A stretch of 64,000 nt of DNA, from contig JXTC01000088.1 in NCBI GenBank assembly GCA_002914845.1, positions 400,682 to 464,681 on the forward strand, given 5' to 3'. The translations under genes and the position numbers were made by a program. This document shows positions 49,140-61,154 of this stretch, piece by piece. The DNA comes from Trema orientale (taxonomy: Eukaryota > Streptophyta > Magnoliopsida > Rosales > Cannabaceae). The notes beneath the pieces are model-generated. The model was not told the origin of the DNA and ran no database searches. It worked only from the letters and a program-made list of their open reading frames with translations. Numbering within the stretch: the stretch's first letter is position 1; every line of letters starts with the position of its first letter.

Positions 49140-50740
49140 ATTACCTACAATGATTTAAGAAAATCCACATTTTCAAATTCTGAAGTGTTCTTTCTTTTTT
49201 TTTTTTTCGTTTCCTTTGGCTACAAACTTATTGCCTGAATGCTCCTCTTAATATACTCACAAAGCACCGATTGAGAGAGATACAAGTCGGTGTATAGCAA
49301 TGCCTCTTGTTGCTCTCAAGACAAATATGGCAACCTCTTTTGACTGAACCAAGTAAAGACATAAGCATGATCTCCTTACAAACTTCAGTTGACTGAAACT
49401 ATTATGGTTTCACCCTATTCAAAGCTTAGACAAGACCCTTTCCTATATGCCAAGGTATCCATCTCAGTAAACTAAGAAAGAAATAACAAAAGTAATAGTA
49501 ACAGTAGTACAACTAATTAGAGTCTCTTATAAATGTTTCTGTGTATAATTTTTTAGCTTGGGAGCTGCTTATATTTGTAGGTAAACTGCAGCCAAGGCAT
49601 GCTTGGAAGAGGAAGAGAGTTTCACAGAACTAAGCTATATTTATCTTTTCTTGTTAAGGAAGAATATATAAGCGAATATTTGGGACGAAAGAACTCATTA
49701 TTAAAAGGAAATTGTATAAACAAAATATGAGTTAGTTAGGCGAGCATATTGCATGCATGGCCCAAGAGAGTGGCGTTTGTAACTTAAATACCAAAAGTTT
49801 TCCTAATTTTCCTTCTCTCCTTCTTATCTCACTAATCAAATAAGGTCTTATGATATATTTGAATAAGGTCTTACGATATATTTGGATAGTGTTAGATTTT
49901 CACTTGACATAGCATATGAGTTGGTACGTTTCAATTGAAGAATTGAAATTTAAGAATAAGTTGAATAATATTTATTACTTATATAATGACAAATTATAGA
50001 TCACATCAGATGATATTTAAAAAATAAAACTTGAGATGAGATCTTTAGCATTCTTCTATATATTTTTAGTAAATATTTTTCTTTGACAAATCCCCACGAA
50101 ATACGTTTATTATTTCGAGAAACATAGCACTATCTGATTAGAGAGACATAAAAGGGATATGGAAATTTGCCATAGGTGATCTCATGCCCCGGAACCTACT
50201 TTGAAGTTTTCATTCACGGGATTAATTTCTTATGTTGTTTCTTGTTTCAACTACTTTATAACTTTGTAGTCGAAAAGGAAATTTGAAAAAGAAAGGGAAA
50301 GAAATTTAGGCTCGGTTGTCCCCTATATGAAAGGCCAACATTCTAACTAGTAGAAAGAAAAGTCTCAAAAAAAATTCCACGTGGTTTACTGAATATGACG
50401 TATTTTGTTGCGAAAGAACAAGTCCTAAGAGCATATCATGTAATTTCCTCTTGATCAGGACCTCACATTTCTTTTGTACATATTTTTTGGTGGATTAATT
50501 TGAGAGGAAATAACTTAAACTAATTACACATGGAGTGAGTCGGTAATGATAAGGGCAGTCATATTTAATGACCGACTTAAGGTCAAAAAAAAAAAAAAAA
50601 CTCTTAAGATTTAGGAATCATAACTAACTACCTTGCTGAAGTTTGTTATTTACTTTAGGTTTATATACATCACTATATTTTTTCATATTTCAACTACTCT
50701 ATCAAGTTTCAAGCCAAGAAAAAAAAAAAAAATACCAAAT
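49140..50740. other. Upstream block of the AMS pseudogene (unit 2)
   Basis: Homologous to 44490-45620 with substitutions and small gaps. No gene is seen. Confidence 0.6.
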
Positions 50741-50744
50741 TTAA

Positions 50745-50918
50745 GCCAACTGGGCCTAACTCATTTGGGCCAAGCCTTCAGGGATGTGTGTGTGTTTGGG
50801 GGATCAAGTGTTCAAGCCTTGGTATAGTGTGTGTTATTTTCCTTTAAATTTGTAGTAAGAATTTAAGTAGTAGTTATTAGTTAACTCCTACTTTTGAAAA
50901 AAAATAAATAAATAAATA
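50745..50918 (+). mobile_element. tRNA-derived SINE-like insertion
   Basis: About 174 bp with an A-box-like head (CTAACTCATTTGG), a B-box-like segment (GATCAAGTGTTCAAGCC), a body shared with the SINE at 12520-12620 (GTGTGTGTTATTTTCCTTTAAATTTGTAGT) and an A-rich, AAAT-repeat tail. Unit 1 of the AMS duplication lacks it at the equivalent place (about 45625-45635). Confidence 0.8.
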
Positions 50919-50947
50919 AGTTTGTATCACAACTGGGAACACACATC

Positions 50948-51563
50948 TAAGGATGGCAATATAACACATGGTTACGGGTATCCGTGGTTATCCGATCCGA
51001 ATGGGGAGGGAAAAAACCGCTCAAGCGAGGAAAATGACCGAGACGGGGAATAACCGTACCGTTAATATGCGGGTATGGTACGGGACGGTATTAATATAAT
51101 CCGCACCGTACCCGCCCCGATATATATATTTACATAGAAAAATTATTATACATATAAATATCTATTTAATTTTATACTATTTATATTATTATATCTTTTA
51201 TAAATATCTATTTAATTTTACACTATTTATATTATTATATCTTTGTAAAATAATGATTTTGGAGAGTTATACATACTTATATATTTAAATTTTAGAGTTT
51301 AAAAATTATTAGTATATTGTTGTGTTTAATATTTTGTTGATTATGAAAAGCATTTAGTATTTTCATCTTAATTTTTTAATATTTTAATATTATCAATGGG
51401 TAATGGGTAACCGCGATTTTCCCCGTTATCCATTGGTTAATACCCGCACCGTCCCCGCATCTAAAAGAATGGTTAATGGGGCGGGTATGGTATTGTGATT
51501 GACTTTCGAGAATGGAGATGGTAATTAAAAAACCGTCCCCGATCCACCCCATTGCCATTCATA
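50948..51563. mobile_element. hAT-like MITE with 8-bp target duplication
   Basis: 616 bp with terminal inverted repeats TAAGGATGGCAAT and (reverse-complemented right end) TATGAATGGCAAT, flanked by the 8-bp duplication CACACATC at 50940-50947 and 51564-51571. Subterminal segments are rich in GGGTA/CCCGC words, as in plant hAT MITEs. The paralogous site at about 45645-45665 (ACATACATCAGACCC) lacks the element. No coding capacity. Confidence 0.9.
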
Positions 51564-51942
51564 CACACATCAGACCCTTCATTCAAATAGCCAAAGAAAT
51601 TAACCCGTATAGTAGAAATTGAAACTTGGCCCATAATGTCCTTATATCCTAAAGTTTGATTGGAAATTATGTAAGTCCTATAGTATATACCAATAGAAGG
51701 AGGATATTTTTCCCGTCCTATAGTATATAGCAAGAAACTTGGGGTGCCTTGTCTGGCCTTGTACACAAGGCAGTAGAAATTTCCAAGCAATTTATATTAA
51801 CTTAAAATACTTGTTCTCTTTCGTTTCCCATTAAAGAGTTTTAATTGCATACATAAATAAAAAGTACGAAAAATATGAAAACATCGTAAGTGACAAGAAA
51901 ATTCAAAAATAAAAATAAAAATCAAGCCAGCAGTTATAGACT

Positions 51943-52104
51943 TATAGCGTGTTTCATATAGGATTTGAATCATATTCTTCAAATTCATAAACAACTTTCA
52001 TGTAGAAAATTGAAAGGATAAAACGTTTATCCTTCCAACTTTCTATATAAAAGTTATTTTTGAATTTGAAAAATAAGATTCGAATCATGCACCAAACGCG
52101 CCTT
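51943..52104. mobile_element. Short foldback MITE
   Basis: Arms of ~75 bp (left TAGCGTGTTTCATATAGGAT, right ending GCACCAAACGCGCCTT) are imperfect inverted copies around a tiny loop near 52020. Non-coding. Confidence 0.75.
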
Positions 52105-52172
52105 GTACTATTCTCCAATTCTCTATTATATTACCTTTGAAAAACTTCTCTATTATACTATGCCTTTTATCT

Positions 52173-52623
52173 TAGGATGCATTTGGTGTGCGAAATTGGA
52201 TAGAAATTATAGAATTATTGCATAAAATTAGAATATATTAGATATGCTTAACATTATTTTATATTTGGTATAGTATTAAATTAAATTAGCATTATTGTGT
52301 ATAATATAAGACATACTAGCATTGGGATGTGAAATATAAATATTTTTAAATTAATTCAAAATCTGAAAATAATTAAAAAAGTCTATTTAAGTATGACCTA
52401 CTAATATTGGAACATGCAAAAGAGACGAGTCCTACTATTAACGACGTGTAGGATTAATAGTCTCTCACTTTTGAGTGAGATTATTTATTCACTCAAATGA
52501 AACTAATTTTGACTATGAATTATTTATCCTAATTCTAAGGTGATATCTAAGATATCAAATATAAAATTACGATAAATAATCCTTTATCTCAATTCTATTC
52601 CAATGCACTAAACAAGATCTAAG
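52173..52623. mobile_element. MITE-like element with TTAGGATGCATTTGG ends
   Basis: About 450 bp of AT-rich sequence between CTTAGGATGCATTTGGTGTG and the inverted match CTTAGATCTTGTTTAGTGCA at the right. No coding. It is absent from AMS unit 1. Confidence 0.55.
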
Positions 52624-53082
52624 ACACAAATATACTAACCCGAGTAAAGGTACAACCGGAAGTCCCCCCATTCTTTGCCTCATTTTATGGGATCTAAATT
52701 AATGCTCGAATTTACACACATGAAATTTCCGAAAAACATTGTAATCAGCCAAAAGTCCAAAGTCCAAAAGATCCGACCAACAAAAAACAAACAAATAAAT
52801 AAATAATAGAGAAAAGATCAACAATGTACTAATTAGTATCCATTGTTATTCGCTAGGAAGTACGAAGTAGCATATAAAAACAACAATGCCCATTTCTTAA
52901 TGCGATCGGCCAGTTTCAACTATCAACATATAGAAAAGTCTAAGATGAACAGTTTCCAATAACTTTTTGGCTTCTGCAATTTTCTTCTGGTGGCTTATAT
53001 ATAATATTTACTCATTACTTGTAACCACTATTCTATTTTTCTCTCTTCACTACCAACCTCTTTTCTCACACTTCTCTAAATT

Positions 53083-53254
53083 GGGGATGACTACGGTAGG
53101 GGCATCCCTACGTAGGGTCATGCCTTAATTATCGTTGGATGGGAATCTGTGGAGAATAACGGGAATCTGTGGAGAATCTATTTATATACAAATTTCCATC
53201 CAACGGTGAATAGACAAGACCCTACATAGGGGCGCCCCTACTGTAGACGCGCCC
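53083..53254. mobile_element. GGGGATGGCTACGG MITE, copy 1
   Basis: 172 bp beginning GGGGATGACTACGGTAGGGG and ending GCCCCTACTGTAGACGCGCCC, an imperfect inverted repeat almost along its length around TTATCGTTGGATGGGAATCTG. Only a short AATT is shared by its flanks. Same family as 53288, 54838 and 55188. Confidence 0.8.
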
Positions 53255-53287
53255 AATTACTATTGTTTTTTTTTTCTTATACTAATA

Positions 53288-53461
53288 GGGGATGGTTACG
53301 GTAGGGGCGTCCTTACGTAGGGTCATGCCTTAATTATCGTTGGATGGGAATCTGTGGAGAATAACAGGTATCTGTGGAGAATCTATTTATATACAGATTT
53401 CCATCCAACGGTGAATAGACAGGGCCCTACGTAGGGGCGCCCCTACTGTAGACGCGCCCCC
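53288..53461. mobile_element. GGGGATGGCTACGG MITE, copy 2
   Basis: Same family and orientation as copy 1, 33 bp away. Flanks ATACTAATA (53279-53287) and ATAATAATA (53462-53470) agree at 8 of 9 positions. Confidence 0.85.
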
Positions 53462-53470
53462 ATAATAATA

Positions 53471-54837
53471 TCTCTCATAAGTCATAACTCTATAAAGTTA
53501 TTTGAGATGTGATAAAGATAGTCATGCTCTATGTTCTAATATAAATAAAATTACGGATGATAAATAAATAAAATAATTGACAAATTTTCACGTACATCCA
53601 ACCAATTGTAAGACTCGTATTATTGATAAATAATGAATATAATTATTTGAAAAAATATTGGGTTTTAATTTTTGATGTAACTCAATTTATTATCAGCACT
53701 TAGCAATCACAAAAAAGAATCTATTATTTTAATGATCATTTTTCATTTATGGCAATAACATCATTTGGATTTCCTTCTGTTTCAAGGAAATGATCTTTTA
53801 TTATCGAAAAATCTTACTTTTACTCCTCCTTCAAATTAAGATTTGTAATTGAAAACACAAGATTCCGGACAAATTATTGCAATTAATTATGCATAACGTG
53901 TGTCTATATTTTACGTTATCAACTTCAGTTGAAAATTTTCCTTAATAATTCTCATTAGTACTTGCACGCTTAAGACTGGTTATATTATTTTAGAGATCAG
54001 ATTATACGTATATGTGTGAAGAATTTAAATAAATAATCACTTCTCCATAATATTCTTAGTTCCCTAAACCAGTGAATAAACATTTGGCCCTACAAAGGTC
54101 AAAGAATTGACATATTATACATCTTTCTTTTTTCCTTTATTCTTTGTGGATCCATCTTTTTCCATTAGTCAACAACGTGACAGACGCCGAAATTTGAATA
54201 AGAAAAAAATAAATAGAAATAGAAAACGTGATGGAGAATGATATATACATAAGCAATTAGGGACCTTTGCAATGTAGTCTGGCCGGATTTATCTAGTTTA
54301 TGCTTTTTCCCAAAATAATCACATAGTATCACATAGTTTGATATAATCAGAAAAAATGAAACCAAATTGCAACTACATTTACAATGTAGTGCAATATACA
54401 GTCTACAAAGTTTGGACAAGAAGCATTGGAAATAGACTTATAATTTTAGTCTATTATTACCTCAATTTTTTTTTTTTTCATTTATAAGACTAAAAACTAT
54501 CTTACATCAGTTGCAAAATTACATTCTAAGTTATAAATCAAGAGTAACATAAGCTAAAAATAATATTTAGAAATTAGTTAATGTATGTTATGTTGCGGAC
54601 TTGCGGTACAATTTAAATCACATATATTTATGGATGTCAATTTTACCTGTCAATTTGGATACCCGGCCATACCCCCGATTATTATTATTATTTTCTATAT
54701 ATAAAAAAATTAATAATATATATTAGATATATGTATAATTTATATAAAGGACACCAATCTTATATAAAATATACATAAATATGTGTATACAATAATTAGT
54801 TGTGTTATTCAAGTATTACTACTATGTGATATTGTTA
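53471..54837. other. AT-rich spacer
   Basis: The first ~300 bp still show similarity to AMS unit 1 (46780-46910). The rest has no recognised feature. A hAT-like end (GGATGTCAATTTT) sits at about 54632 and may pair with ACCATCCCTAA near 55412, with the two MITEs below nested between. Confidence 0.45.
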
Positions 54838-54989
54838 GGGCGCGTCTACAGTAGGGGCACCCCTACGTAGGGCTCTGTCTATTCACCGTTGGATGGGAAT
54901 CTGTATATAAATAGATTCTCCACGGATTCCCATCCAACGATAATTAAAGCATGACCTTACGTAGGGACGCTCCTACCGTAGCCATCCCC
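54838..54989. mobile_element. GGGGATGGCTACGG MITE, copy 3 (inverted)
   Basis: 152 bp in the opposite orientation to the other copies, with a perfect 9-bp target duplication ATATTGTTA at 54829-54837 and 54990-54998. A 9-bp duplication is the hallmark of the Mutator superfamily. Confidence 0.9.
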
Positions 54990-55187
54990 ATATTGTTATT
55001 AGATATTTTTTTCCTTTAAATTCTTCATTCTTTTCTTTTTTTTGAAAGATTCTTCAAAAATATTTTTCTTTTATTTTTTTAATTTTTTTACGAGACAGTA
55101 CTGCCTTCCTATTTGTGCCGAAAATACCCAAACCCAACCCACCCACATCCTTAAACAACGAAAAAAGGTAGTTACAATATATATATA

Positions 55188-55359
55188 GGGGATGGCTACG
55201 GTAGAGGCGTCTCTACGTAGGGTCATACCTTAATTATCATTGGATGGGAATCTGTGGGGAATAATGGAAATCTGTGGAGAATCTATTTATATACAGATTC
55301 CCATCCAACGGTGAATAGACAGGGCCCTACGTAGGAGCGCCCCTACTATAGACGCGCCC
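55188..55359. mobile_element. GGGGATGGCTACGG MITE, copy 4
   Basis: 172 bp flanked by ATATATATA on both sides (55179-55187, 55360-55368); the 9-bp match is consistent with a Mutator-type duplication but is less telling because it lies in an AT repeat. Confidence 0.85.
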
Positions 55360-55689
55360 ATATATATATATTTTTACAGAATAGTCGTACCCGCTCCAAA
55401 CTCGTTTCATTACCATCCCTAATGTAAACTGCACATCAAACCGCATCACCATATCGACCTACATAATTGAAAAAACTGCACGGATTGATACAATGCCATT
55501 TGAACAGCGGTATAGGTAACCATCAGTCACCAAATTTTATACCAAAGTTGTGCACTAGATAACATGGAAAGTTGACGTTTTACAATATAAACCATTACTT
55601 CAAATAATATGATTCCATCTTTAGATAACTTGTTACATAAAATTTTTATATCATATCAAGTTGTCACACGACTTACATCTACGAAAGTT

Positions 55690-56405
55690 GTATATATTAT
55701 AAAGGGATAATTGTAAAAAAAATACTCTGAAGTTTAGGTGTTCTGCAAATTAAACCCTGAAGTTTGGACTCTGCAAAATAATACTCTGAGATTAAGAATT
55801 TCTGAAAATTAATATCCTGGATAGATTTTTTTAACCAATTTTAAGAACAAAAAAACAATGGCCCCGTTTGTTTCAACCATTCCATTCCATTGGAATGGAA
55901 AATCCATTTGAATGTGTGTTTGTTTCAACAGTTCAGTTTTTCCATTCAAATGATCTTTTAGAATGTGTGCTTGTTTCAACAATTCAGTTTTTCCATTCAA
56001 ATGGTCCATCCGAAAAATTAACCATTGGAATGGTTTTTTGTGTCTTGAATGAGAATAGAGGGAGTGGGGTGTTTTTGAATGGTCCATGCCAATGCTCTCA
56101 TTCTAATTACAACACATTCCATTATTTTTTCCATTCAAATATCTCCCATTCCAATTATAACATATTCCACAATTTCCATTCAAATACACACATTCAAAAA
56201 GGCGAACCAAACGGGACCATATTTTTTAAAACAAAAAATAAAAAATCCATTAAAATTAGATTAATTCATATTATTCATCTTAATTTTGAGGATATTATTG
56301 TATTTTATCAGTTAAAAATCAACACAGATATTATTTTTCAAAAATTCATAATTTCAGATATTATTTTACAGAATCTAAACTTCATAGTTTAAAGTTTAAA
56401 TAATA
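55690..56405. mobile_element. Foldback element split by a nested MITE
   Basis: The left arm (about 55700-55820) and right arm (about 56280-56400) are inverted copies; for instance AACCCTGAAGTTTGG and CTGAAAATTAATATCC on the left answer CTAAACTTCATAGTTT and GATATTATTTTTCA on the right. The sequence between them is largely the separate element at 55859-56220. Confidence 0.65.
55859..56220. mobile_element. Nested MITE with CCCCGTTTG ends
   Basis: About 362 bp. The left end TGGCCCCGTTTGTTTCAACC matches the reverse complement of the right end TGGTCCCGTTTGGTTCGCC. The interior is built of repeated CCATTCAAATG/CATTCCATT words. Non-coding. Confidence 0.7.
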
Positions 56406-56409
56406 TAAC

Positions 56410-57958
56410 ATCCAAAAGCTGAAAGTACACAATTTAGTGTACCAAAGTGGTCCGAACTCCGACACTGTGTACTCTCAACAAATTATTAAATAAAATAATT
56501 AAATAGAATCAAAAGCTCAAAGCTCTTCGTCCGTAACCAAAATATATTAATTAATTAATTAAAAAAAATAGCGGAGAAGAAGAAGCATCTTCTCATTGTC
56601 ATCACTAAGTCAACGGACGGCTACGCAGTGCGTCATCAATGAGGAAGGTGGCGCACTGTGACGAGTTTTGCGTACATTTTATTAAATTTCCCTTTTGGAA
56701 ATATCGCATTATATTAAATATCGCGCCTTATTCTAAATATATATATATATAGAGTTCCCAATATCATAATTCATTATTGATTATTCGTTACTATTAATTT
56801 GGGTATAAAAATCAGACAAAAATTATATTAAGGCTTCGAGAGAAGTCATATAGTCATAGTCAAGAAAGACGGGTTTGAAGTGAGAACGCACCACCACAAC
56901 CATCATCATCATCATCAGACTTTTGCTTCCTCACGCCCAGAAAGAGAGAGGACACTGTCTCTCCATTATCAAATTCAATTTCTTACGAAGGTTTTTTTTT
57001 TTTTTTTTTCCTTTTTTTTTGGGGGGGGGGGAGCAAATTTAATGAGTGGTCTTCTGTAAATGATTTTTGCGGTTTAAGAACCTTTTTCCTTCTTTTTTTT
57101 TTTTTTTTGAGAGAGAGATTCTGGGTTTTAGCTTTATTGGGTTTTTTTCCTCTATTGTTGAGGTAGGTGGGTTTTGTTTTTCTGTATTTGTTGATTTTAC
57201 CAGGTTTAATGGTGCCGTCCGGAACTATTTTGTTTTGTTTTGTTTTTTTTTTTTTTTGTGGGTAGTTGGAGCTTTTATAAAGCTGATAAATTTGTCTTTT
57301 TGTAAAAAATGATTTTTTTTTTTTTTTTGGGCTGGAAATTGTAAAAATGATGATTTGTTACTGTTATTTTTGGTCTCTGTTTGGTTGCTATGAATTGGTG
57401 GCAAAATATGTACTCATATACCAGTTTATCTAACTACTAATTTTTTGCTCAATGGTTTAAGCTTCTAAATAGAGATTCATGAATTTTTGACCGATTTTGG
57501 TCTTTGATTTCTCATGATATGTGGTGGAACCTTTTTTTTTTTTTTTTTTGTTTAGCACCTATTGCTAATTGCTTTACTTTGTTATATCTTTGCTTCTTTG
57601 GGGACAACTGAAAAATTCTTATCCTTTTTTTTTTCTTAATCTTTTCATAGTTTTTTCTGTATGTTTCTTTTAATATTCAAAATCATGCCAATCAACATGA
57701 CTATGTGTGAATGAAGAAATTATACAAAAAAATAAAAATAAATAATCATTGTAATTGAAGAAAATATTATATCAGAACCCTCTGTTTCACGTTTATTGAC
57801 AAGTAAGAACGGCAAGAAGAAAAATAACCAGCGCTTCCAAAGTTATGTGTGACTTGGATGAGAATTTATGTAATTTAACTGTTTTTTTTTTTTTTTTTTT
57901 TCCTTTTACATTATATTTTGCAGGTTTATAATAATAAGTGAAGTTGTCAACAAAAGAG
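56410..57958 (+). promoter_or_regulatory. Promoter, leader exon and leader intron of the PEARLI-4 gene
   Basis: A likely untranslated exon ends at 56990 (ACGAAG/GTTTTT) and a T-rich leader intron runs to the acceptor TTGCAG at 57918-57923. Inferred from splice signals. Long poly-T runs occupy much of the intron. Confidence 0.55.
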
Positions 57959-59571
57959 ATGGCTTTGAATGGAAAAGTACGTTCGGATTGCAATTATGCA
58001 TCTAATCCCTACCATGAATGTACTGAAACTTGCTTGAGGAGGATTGCTGAAGGAAAGGGCCGAAAGGAAAAAAAGAAATCAGGTTAGTGTCCATTTTGAA
58101 GTTTTACCTTTGTATGCTATTATAATATATTCTCTTACAATCTTATTGAAAAGTTCACATACTTTGCTATTAGGGAAAAAAAAATATATGTTAATTTAGC
58201 TGAGATTTTCATTGCTCTACTGTTTACTCCTAGAAATACGAGGCTTTTCGATATAACGTTACCTTGTATACTGTTGATCTTCACTCCCTCTTCTGATAGC
58301 ATTGGTAAGCTTTGGCTTGTTTGTTGGTTTAGGAATTATTAAAATGATTTGAACTTTCGTTCTTACTTTCGGAACGCAAGTGGCGAGTAAATTACTTGTC
58401 CACTGTATAAGATCAGACGTTATGGCATGCTGATAAATTTGTTTAAAGAGATCTTTTTTCTTTTTTTTTTTTCTCTTTTCACATGGTAATGTCTCTGGAT
58501 TTAATTGGAATTGTATTGACTTTTTGAGATGGTGTTTTTGAGTGTTAAAGAAATAGTAATGTTTGCAGGCATAGTGGATTGTCGAATCAGAGTGTTACTC
58601 TGATACTGTCGTTAACCATTTCTGAACATAGGTGAACCAATTTGGATTTCCCTTTTTTTTTTTCCCTCTCTTTTTTTAAGATAATGGCAGTGTTGTAAAA
58701 GATGGTGATGTCAACAAAAAGTATGAAGAAAAAAGAGTGCACCCAGCTTGCTCTAAGGCATCTAATCCTTACCATGAATGTAATGAAAATTGCTTCAAAA
58801 GAATTTCTGGAGCTGGAGGAGGAACAGAAATAAATCAACCAGGTTTTCCCCCTTTTCTATCTGCTATTTCGTCAACGGGTTATAAATTTTTTCCTTAAAA
58901 TGAACTGTCTGCATTAATGAAGAGACAAAGAGCAAAGGGCACCCAATTCTTTCTGGGTTCTAGAACTGAGTGGAGGAGAGAACTATGCAATCCAAGCCCT
59001 CTTAGCAAAAAATATCCTTTGCTTCTTGGCTGGTCTCTTTTCCTTGTGAAGTTTTTCTTCATGTTCTTGATCCTCTTAGTCCTCTGATGATGTGTCAGTT
59101 CGACACATGATTCTTGTACATGTTGGATAACTGCTATCTTTCGATATTCTCGCATGAATTACGATGGATTAATCTTTTTGGCAGTCTAGAAATACTATGG
59201 ATTAATCTTTTGCAACTAGCACGATAGCATGGCTTGTATTGTCATCTAGATAATATTTTGTGGCCCATTTGATTGTAGGCTCAATTCTTGATTTTCCCAT
59301 AAAATTGGGAAAGAAAAAGATGCAAGAATCTCGATCAATGCCCCCTCGAGAGCTTGAAAATGCGCCTGCCAGAGATAAAGTCTACAATTCCAGTGTTTCA
59401 TTGCCTCCAAAAAATTTTCTTTCGACAGAACAGCTGGAATCACTGAATGGGGAGCATTATTCTTCTTCCGAGACATATTCTGGAGAAATTCAAGTTGAAG
59501 ATCCTCTTCTCAATGGGAAGCGAGGTCACTCCTCTCATCCGGAAGCTGCGTCTGGAATTCTGACAACGGTG

Positions 59572-59630
<59 letters not shown>

Positions 59631-60487
59631 GCTTGCACTTGTTACCAATTCTCTTCTTAATCATGTCATCTCTCTCACAGCCGGACCATCCCAATGGCCC
59701 TCCAAAAGAAGCTGCTAACTCCATTGCCAGTGAACCACCCATACATCTGAAGGAGGACCAAAACCATCATGCGTTGCCTGAAGCAGTTTCATATCCTGTC
59801 ACGAACGAAAAAAGAGAAGGAACTACCGGTTCAGCTTCAGAGTCCCTTAGCTTTTCTTTCTCCGGTCTACCTCAAGCTTTCGAAGAGAGCGATGACGATG
59901 AAGCTCAATCTGTAATTTCTGATGCTAGTGTGTCAGTGGGAAAATACCGAGTGAAGGGAAGGTTATCTCCCATTTTGCAGTCAATCTTCGACAAGTATGG
60001 AGACATAGCAGCAAGCTGCCAATTAGAGTCGATTGCCATGCGTTCTTATTATTTAGAATGTGTGTGCCTTGTGATTCAAGAGCTTCAGTCTACCCAAATT
60101 ATGCAGCTGACAAAGTCCAAAGTCAAAGAAATGTTTGCCATTCTCAAGGACGTGGAATCTGCAGGAATTGATGTTAGTTGGCTACACCGCGTGCTCAGCG
60201 AAAGTGCAGAAACCATTGAGATGATCAGTCAGCATCGAGCTTTTGAAGTAGCAAAGACAAACTGTGATAACGATTTGGAATCAACAAGAAAACAACTAGA
60301 ATCTCGGATGGAGGAATTGGCTTTGAAAGAGAAGGAGGTTGCTGAAACGAAGAAGCTAATTTCTGAGACCCGAGCCCATCTGAGGGAGTTGGAGCTGAAG
60401 TCTTCCCTTCTGAATGACACTGTTAGTTCTATCAAGTCCAAGGTTGAATCTCTCAACAGCAAATCCTTGTTGGATGGAGTATTGTAA
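57959..60487 (+). CDS. PEARLI-4 (phospholipase-like) family protein with duplicated Cys motif
   Basis: Four coding exons (57959-58082, 58681-58842, 59279-59568, 59681-60487) give 460 residues. Exons 1 and 2 each encode one copy of a short Cys motif: CNYASNPYHECTETCLRRI (residues ~11-29) and CSKASNPYHECNENCFKRI (~64-82). A low-complexity Ser/Pro/Glu linker follows. From about residue 290 the PEARLI-4 domain begins: YRVKGRLSPILQSIFDKYGDIAASCQ, then LECVCLVIQELQ and VSWLHRVLSESAE. It ends in a long coiled coil (residues ~370-455) of heptads such as RKQLESRMEELALKEKEVAE. No catalytic site is recognisable despite the family's phospholipase-like label, so the function is unknown. Intron 3 is 112 bp and contains a compound CT/CA microsatellite. 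Paired introns are GT-AG and phases agree. Confidence 0.87.
59574..59628. repeat. Compound (CT)n(CA)n microsatellite in a short intron
   Basis: Fills about half of intron 3 (59569-59680) of the PEARLI-4 gene, starting within six bases of the 5' splice site. Confidence 0.95.
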
Positions 60488-60762
60488 AACAACTGCAAAT
60501 GAATTTTATGTTTTAGGTTGTAAAAGGTTATGGTCATTCCATCTTTATACTGTACCTAATAAGCTGCAGGATTCACCATAAGGCCTAAGTTACAAATTTG
60601 TTCTCTATACAAGAATGTAATCAAGTGTTTGGGATTGTAGGCTTTGTCTTTAATGAGTCAACTCACCAGTCAACCAAATTTAGAAGATAGTTGAAAAATG
60701 ATCCAACATTCGATACTACTAAGGCCACGTGAACCACCACATCCTCTGTTTTCATGGCGGAC

Positions 60763-60952
60763 TTACAAGCAACCAGCTCCTCTTCGTCTCTGTTTTCTTC
60801 TCCATTTGGTAGTAGCCATTGGCTGACTCATGGTCAACTCTCTCTTCTTCCGTAGCCCAATAATATCAGAGCAAGAAACATTGTCGTTGAAGAGCTTCAT
60901 GAGCTTCACAGGCCTTTCTTCCCCGAACAATCCTGTCTTCGCTTTCTCCAAT
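60763..60952 (-). other. Possible unidentified 3' exon
   Basis: After an acceptor-like TACAG (minus strand, about 60953) an open frame reads LEKAKTGLFGEERPVKLMKL ... LRKKRELTMSQPMATTKWRRKQRRR and stops at 60763. It has a gene-like composition, but I recognise no family and no partner exon upstream; the longer open frame to 61320 runs across the phytocyanin relic on the wrong strand. It may be a gene remnant. Confidence 0.3.
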
Positions 60953-61154
60953 CTGTAGTAGTAAAGTATTAGTACTCCTCTGAGGGCATATGACCAAATA
61001 CTACAATTAAAAGCACGTTCACCAACCCACTGTAACTGCATAAATACGTATCCTTCATTTTTGTTTTCTTCTCTTCGTTTACCCAAACTTGTGTCAGTTA
61101 AATTAATGGGAAAGAACCAATCGTTACAGTCTCTGAAGTTTTGAAAATAAGCAG

